From positions 124,001 to 188,000 of the forward strand of contig NZ_JBNFVY010000001.1 of assembly GCF_049943335.1 (NCBI RefSeq): a stretch of 64,000 nt of DNA, read 5' to 3'. Under the pieces are notes generated by a model, which saw nothing but the letters and a program-made list of their open reading frames with translations, did not search any database and had not been told where the DNA came from. Numbering within the stretch: position 1 is the first letter of the stretch; every line of letters starts with the position of its first letter. This document shows positions 60,210 to 64,000 of the stretch, in pieces. Made by a program: the position numbers and the translations under genes. The DNA is from JBNFVY01 sp049943335. GTDB lineage: Bacteria > Pseudomonadota > Alphaproteobacteria > Rhodobacterales > Rhodobacteraceae.

Positions 60210-61349
60210 GTGGCGGTTCTAGATACCGAATTTGGCCTTTATGTGCATTGGCCGTTCTGCCAGTCCAAATGCCCCTATTGCGACTTCAATTCGCATGTCC
60301 AGGCGTCAGTTGATCAATCGGCGTGGCGATCAGCGTTTCGGAAAGAAATTGCGCGTGTAGGCAAACTGGTTGGCCCGCGTGTATTGAACACGATCTATTT
60401 CGGCGGTGGGACACCATCATTGATGGAAGGTGAAACTGTCGGCGCAATCATCAACGCTGCACGCGAGCAGTGGGCGTTCGCAAACGACATTGAAATCACG
60501 CTGGAAGCCAATCCGGGGTCTGTCGAAGTCTCGCGTTTTGAAGAATACCAGCGCGTCGGCGTAAACCGCGTGTCAATTGGCGTGCAGGCTCTGGTTCAGG
60601 ATGATTTGAAGCGGTTGGGGCGCCTGCACTCTACTGAGGAGGCGCTTGCGGCTCTCGACATTGCCAAGGAGATTTTTGACCGAGTAAGCTTCGACTTGAT
60701 CTATAGCCGCCAAGACCAATCACTGAATGCGTGGCGGGAAGAGTTGAGCCGCGCGCTCGAAATCGGCTCGGGCCATATGTCACTTTATCAACTGACAATC
60801 GAAGATGGGACCGCTTTCGGGGATCGGTTTGCCCGCGGTATGCTGCGTGGCTTGCCAAATGAAGACCTGTCTACGGACATGTATTTCACGACCCAGGAGA
60901 TGATGTCACAAGCAGGTCTTCCTGCTTATGAAATATCAAACCATGCGTTGCCCGGGCAAGAAAGCCGTCACAATTTACTATACTGGAGCGGCGGCGACTA
61001 TGCTGGCATCGGACCGGGCGCGCATGGGCGACTGACAATAGGCGGGCAACGATTTGCAACAGTCTCCAAATCAATGCCCCGTCATTGGTTGGATGCAGCC
61101 GAACATGGAAACGCCGATCAGGAGTTCGACCTTTTGTCGGCGAAAGACATTGTTACAGAACGCCTTTTGATGGGCCTGCGGATCGATAAGGGTGTCGATC
61201 TGGCAGATCTGCCTAGCGGAAAGACAGAAATATTAAATAATATCAAGCATTTAGAACAAAATCACTTTTTACTGGACGGCACGCGACTGTCGATCACAAA
61301 CGAAGGCCGCCCATTGCTCAACGCTATTCTCTCGCGGCTTCTGACTTAG
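60210..61349 (+). CDS. hemW: Haem chaperone HemW (radical SAM, HemN-like)
   Basis: A 379-residue radical SAM protein with the cluster motif YVHWPFCQSKCPYCDFNSHV, the SAM-binding YFGGGTPSLM and NRVSIGVQALVQDDLKRLG. The first extra cysteine of true HemN is absent, which supports HemW, a haem-delivering protein, rather than coproporphyrinogen dehydrogenase. Starts at TTG 60207 or GTG 60210; GGGGAAG upstream favours the GTG. Its stop interlocks with the parB stop (TTAG, 61346-61349). Confidence 0.92.
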   Translation: MAVLDTEFGLYVHWPFCQSKCPYCDFNSHVQASVDQSAWRSAFRKEIARVGKLVGPRVLNTIYFGGGTPSLMEGETVGAIINAAREQWAFANDIEITLEANPGSVEVSRFEEYQRVGVNRVSIGVQALVQDDLKRLGRLHSTEEALAALDIAKEIFDRVSFDLIYSRQDQSLNAWREELSRALEIGSGHMSLYQLTIEDGTAFGDRFARGMLRGLPNEDLSTDMYFTTQEMMSQAGLPAYEISNHALPGQESRHNLLYWSGGDYAGIGPGAHGRLTIGGQRFATVSKSMPRHWLDAAEHGNADQEFDLLSAKDIVTERLLMGLRIDKGVDLADLPSGKTEILNNIKHLEQNHFLLDGTRLSITNEGRPLLNAILSRLLT

Positions 61350-62236
61350 GCCGAAAGTTTCCCACATAGGTCGTCTAACTCGTCCAATGTCTTATAGGAA
61401 ATGGTGATTTCACCTGCCTGCGCGCCTTGTTGGTGGTCAATAGCTACCGCCATGCCCAAAGCAGCCGAAAGGTCGGATTCCAACGCCCGAGTGTCGGCGT
61501 CTTTCTCTTTGATGGATTTAGGTTTGGGTTTGGCTGCCTGGGTTGGGTTATTGCCCTTTTTGGCCAATGCTTCCGTCGCGCGAACTGATAGTCCTTTGGA
61601 AACGACTTTTTTCGCCAGCGAAACTGGATCATCAGATGTCACCAAGGCGCGTGCATGACCGGCTGAAATTTCACCTGATTTCAAAAGGTCCAGAACCTCG
61701 TCCGGTAATGTCAAAAGACGGAGCAGGTTTGCAATATGCGGCCGGCTCTTACCCAACGCCTCGGCCAGTTTTTCCTGAGTATGGCCAAACCGATCCATCA
61801 ATTGTCGATAACCCGTGGCTTCTTCAACCGGGTTTAGATCGGCACGCTGGATATTCTCAATGATCGCAATTTCCAGCACTTCTACGTCCGTATAATCGCG
61901 GACAATGACCGGCAATTCGTGCAGCTGGGCCAATTGTGATGCGCGCCACCGACGTTCGCCCGCCACAATCTGGTATTGGCCGCCGTTCCTGGGCGCCGGC
62001 CGTACGATCAGAGGTTGAATAACACCTTTTTCTTTAATGGATTCAGACAGATCACGCAGATCTGCCTCGTTGAATTGGCGCCGCGGCTGATCGGGATTGG
62101 GTGCGATGGCTTCTATGGGTAGGAAGCGTTCTGGTTTGGCAGGCTGATCGGACGATTCGCTTTCCGGGACGACATCGGCCATTAGCGCTGACAAGCCGCG
62201 CCCTAACCCTCGGGATTTCTGGTTTTTATTCGCCAT
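61346..62236 (-). CDS. parB: Chromosome partitioning protein ParB
   Basis: A 296-residue parS-binding CTPase. It begins SRGLGRGLSALMADVV, has the CTP-binding boxes RRQFNEADLRDLSESIKEKG and VAGERRWRASQLA, and the helix-turn-helix in TQEKLAEALGKSRPHIANLL. The C-terminal dimer region ends ISYKTLDELDDLCGKL. ParB loads at parS and organises the origin region. It lies two bases after parA, and a perfect parS is in rsmG 1.4 kb away. Confidence 0.96.
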   Translation of the reverse strand: MANKNQKSRGLGRGLSALMADVVPESESSDQPAKPERFLPIEAIAPNPDQPRRQFNEADLRDLSESIKEKGVIQPLIVRPAPRNGGQYQIVAGERRWRASQLAQLHELPVIVRDYTDVEVLEIAIIENIQRADLNPVEEATGYRQLMDRFGHTQEKLAEALGKSRPHIANLLRLLTLPDEVLDLLKSGEISAGHARALVTSDDPVSLAKKVVSKGLSVRATEALAKKGNNPTQAAKPKPKSIKEKDADTRALESDLSAALGMAVAIDHQQGAQAGEITISYKTLDELDDLCGKLSA

Positions 62237-62238
62237 TG

Positions 62239-63033
62239 TTAGTTTTTCCCTCTGGTAGCCACTTCTCTTGCAAGCGCGCGATAAGCTTTTGCACCCCGAG
62301 AATTCGGGTCATAATTCAAAACCGGCATCGCGAAAGACGGTGCTTCACTCACCCGGACATTCCTCGGAATTACGGTCTTGAAAACCAGATCCCCGAGGGT
62401 CTGTCGTGTGTCGTCTTCAACTTGCAAGGTCAGGTTGTTCCTTGCGTCATACATTGTAAGAGCAACGCCCTCAATCCGGAGTTTTGGATTGGCCGTTTGC
62501 CGAACCTCGCGGATTGTCAGCATGAGCTGCGACAGGCCCTCAAGTGCGAAAAATTCACATTGCAAAGGCACCAATACAGCATCTGCAGCAACCATGGCGT
62601 TGACCGTGAGCAGGTTCAGCGACGGCGGGCAGTCTATAAGGATATAATCCAATGCATAATCGTCGATCGCAGGCTGACGTAACGCGTCGTGAAGAAGATG
62701 GCTTCTTTTCTCCAACGCCACCATCTCCATATCAGCAGAGCTTAGATCAGTTGTGGCTGGAGATATAAAAAGGCCTTCAATATCAGTGCGGTGGACGACG
62801 TCTGACAACAGGGTATCTTCCAAGAGTAAGTCATAGGTCGTTGCTTTGCGATCATCGACACCAAGCCCGGTTGACGCATTTCCCTGAGGATCAAGGTCGA
62901 CCAGAAGTACGCGTTTGCCCAATTCTACAAGCGCCGCCCCCAGATTGATTGTTGTAGTGGTTTTTCCGACACCACCTTTTTGGTTCGTGACCGCAATAAT
63001 TCTGGGCAGCGGACGACGGGTGGGATCAGGCAC
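62239..63033 (-). CDS. parA: Chromosome partitioning ATPase ParA
   Basis: A 264-residue Walker-type ATPase. The deviant Walker A is VTNQKGGVGKTTTTINLG, Walker A' VLLVDLDPQGNASTGLGV, and Walker B LIDCPPSLNLLTVNAM. It moves ParB-parS complexes during segregation. The GTG at 63033 has GAGGAG seven bases upstream; a TTG at 63048 is less likely. The start overlaps the rsmG stop by eight bases, in the conserved mnmG-rsmG-parA-parB order. Confidence 0.96.
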   Translation of the reverse strand: MPDPTRRPLPRIIAVTNQKGGVGKTTTTINLGAALVELGKRVLLVDLDPQGNASTGLGVDDRKATTYDLLLEDTLLSDVVHRTDIEGLFISPATTDLSSADMEMVALEKRSHLLHDALRQPAIDDYALDYILIDCPPSLNLLTVNAMVAADAVLVPLQCEFFALEGLSQLMLTIREVRQTANPKLRIEGVALTMYDARNNLTLQVEDDTRQTLGDLVFKTVIPRNVRVSEAPSFAMPVLNYDPNSRGAKAYRALAREVATRGKN

Positions 63034-63649
63034 GCTTAATCTCCTCAATTTTCAGGATCGTTGCCTGGGGATCGGTCTTGCTAGCAAATTCCATCATTGA
63101 GAAATCCCATGTTTTCCGGGCTTCCTCAACCTCATGTTGCGCGGCTTTGCCTTTCGGGAACAAACACACGGTGTGTTCGTCTTGTTGTCGGTATGCATAT
63201 TCAAGAAGCTTTGACAGTGGCGCCAGGGCACGGGCGGAAATCACACTCGGTGAGCATTTTTTTACGGATTCAATCCTGTCAGCGGTGACGTCAGCATTGA
63301 GGTCTATTTCTCTGACGACGGTTCTTAGAAAAGCTGCTTTTCGTTGATCGGATTCTACCAGCTGAAATACCACTTTTGGGCTTCTTTCCTTTGCCAGAAT
63401 CGCCAAGACAAGGGCTGGGAAACCCCCTCCTGAACCCAAGTCCATCCATGTGGTTAGGGGATCTGGTGCCAAATCCCACAATTGAACAGAATCCAGAAAG
63501 TGCCGTGACCAAAGAGCCGGCAGCGTCGATGGCGCAACAAGATTGATTTTTGTATTCCAGCGTTCAAGAAGACGGGAGTAGCCGCGAAAGCGTTCCATTG
63601 TTTCACGTGAAACATCGACGCAAGAAAAGAATTCATCTTCCGAGGTCAT
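63026..63649 (-). CDS. rsmG: 16S rRNA (guanine-N7) methyltransferase RsmG
   Basis: A 207-residue SAM methyltransferase that modifies G527 of 16S rRNA. The SAM loop is MDLGSGGGFPALVLAIL, followed by LVESDQRKAAFLRTV and VISARALAPLSKLLEY. It overlaps mnmG by four bases (ATGA). Codons 13-17 (VSRET) coincide with a perfect parS site, so the DNA serves two purposes here. Confidence 0.95.
   Translation of the reverse strand: MTSEDEFFSCVDVSRETMERFRGYSRLLERWNTKINLVAPSTLPALWSRHFLDSVQLWDLAPDPLTTWMDLGSGGGFPALVLAILAKERSPKVVFQLVESDQRKAAFLRTVVREIDLNADVTADRIESVKKCSPSVISARALAPLSKLLEYAYRQQDEHTVCLFPKGKAAQHEVEEARKTWDFSMMEFASKTDPQATILKIEEIKRA
63599..63614. other. parS centromere site inside rsmG
   Basis: The 16 bases TGTTTCACGTGAAACA are a perfect palindrome identical to the bacterial parS consensus. 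It lies in the 5' part of rsmG, about 0.57 kb from the parA start and 1.4 kb from parB. ParB would nucleate here. I found no second exact copy in the window. Confidence 0.92.
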
Positions 63650-64000
63650 GCCGAGTATTTTTGAACCTTGCGGACTTGCGACAAGATCAAGACCAACGCC
63701 GCAGGTGTAATTCCTTCAATGCGTTGGGCTTGCCCAATCGTCTCTGGTCGCGACAACGTCAGCTTTCGCACCAACTCATTGGAAAGTCCGCTCATGGATT
63801 CATAATTAAAATCCAATGGTATAACGACACCCTCATCCCGTTGGAGGGCCTTTACATCTTTCAACTGCCTCTCGACATATTGGGCGTAAGTCGCGTCTCG
63901 CTTTATCTGCTGCTTGATTTCATCAGGGTATCCAGTAACTTCAGGGAATAACTCACTAATTTGATCGAAATCAGAATCTGGGAAAGCCAAAAGCTCCAGA
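63646..64000 (-). CDS. mnmG: tRNA U34 carboxymethylaminomethyl-modification enzyme MnmG, C-terminal end (partial)
   Basis: About 118 C-terminal residues are visible; the frame runs off the right edge. The tail domain that binds MnmE shows RDATYAQYVERQLKDVKAL, VIPLDFNYESMSGLSNEL and RIEGITPAALVLILSQVRK, typical of MnmG (GidA). MnmG is a FAD enzyme that acts with MnmE on wobble uridines. It is the upstream gene of rsmG-parA-parB and overlaps rsmG by four bases. Confidence 0.95.
   Translation of the reverse strand, partial: LELLAFPDSDFDQISELFPEVTGYPDEIKQQIKRDATYAQYVERQLKDVKALQRDEGVVIPLDFNYESMSGLSNELVRKLTLSRPETIGQAQRIEGITPAALVLILSQVRKVQKYSA

Noticed and set aside
1..64000. CRISPR arrays, insertion sequences, integrases, rRNA or tRNA genes
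   Set aside because: I saw no regularly spaced repeats, transposase or integrase frames, and no tRNA-like T-loop and acceptor pairing in the intergenic gaps.

Overview
The window is ordinary chromosomal core DNA from an alphaproteobacterium, most likely a marine member of the Rhodobacterales (Roseobacter group). This rests on the overall look of the proteins (NodH-like sulfotransferase, DUF5928-type glycosyltransferase, 'translocase' neighbour of SecA, NDUFAF5-like methyltransferase next to comF), the moderately high GC with frequent GTG/TTG starts, and the alphaproteobacterial gene orders rimP-nusA-ylxR-infB, hrcA-grpE and mnmG-rsmG-parA-parB. I do not assign a genus. I see no insertion sequence, prophage, CRISPR array, rRNA or tRNA.

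Layout: 1-393 is the tail of katG with its terminator. 905-5672 is an envelope block on the + strand: RNase D, KdsD, LptC, LptA, LptB (Kdo synthesis and LPS transport), then hpf and ptsN, with rpoN absent from its usual place. 5669-12920 on the - strand is a polysaccharide block: galU, galE, two paralogous GT2-type transferases, a GT14/DUF5928 transferase and a protein with two sulfotransferase-like halves. 13130-15493 holds cysQ, a polysaccharide-export ABC permease without an adjacent ATPase, and an alkB gene broken by a one-base frameshift. 15564-18855 is dnaK-dnaJ behind a good sigma-32 type promoter. 18900-26273 holds radC, a secreted hypothetical protein, secA, a parvulin-type foldase, argJ and mutT.

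26440-32118 contains a 45-residue small ORF, a bidirectional terminator and the rimP-nusA-ylxR-infB operon, whose leader has a terminator-like hairpin just before the rimP ribosome binding site. 32133-38788 is a dense housekeeping run: methyltransferase, prolyl aminopeptidase, ubiG, marR, nitrilase-like amidase, grxC, comF, a second methyltransferase and hemH. 38863-40977 is a small envelope group: a 61-residue secreted peptide and two L,D-transpeptidase-like proteins flanking a CAP-domain lipoprotein. 41034-45604 holds an RNA m5U methyltransferase, the CCA-adding enzyme, NudL, Hsp33 and another Nudix hydrolase. 45484-47239 is a divergent signalling pair (receiver-phosphatase fusion and a free Hpt protein). 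47243-53967 is metabolic (ilvA, argG, ribokinase, malic enzyme) plus one membrane protein.

54111-64000 runs toward a chromosome-segregation locus: mutS, grpE-hrcA, rph-rdgB, an unrecognised 120-residue ORF, hemW, then parB-parA-rsmG-mnmG. A perfect 16-bp parS site lies inside rsmG, so the right end of the window is probably near the replication origin. Most neighbouring genes overlap or nearly touch. Four convergent pairs share a 4-base block containing both stop codons. I found no clear new multi-gene system. The most useful leads are the frameshifted alkB, the intragenic parS, the rimP leader, the two-half sulfotransferase with its glycosyltransferase cluster, the L,D-transpeptidase pair and the unknown ORF before hemW.
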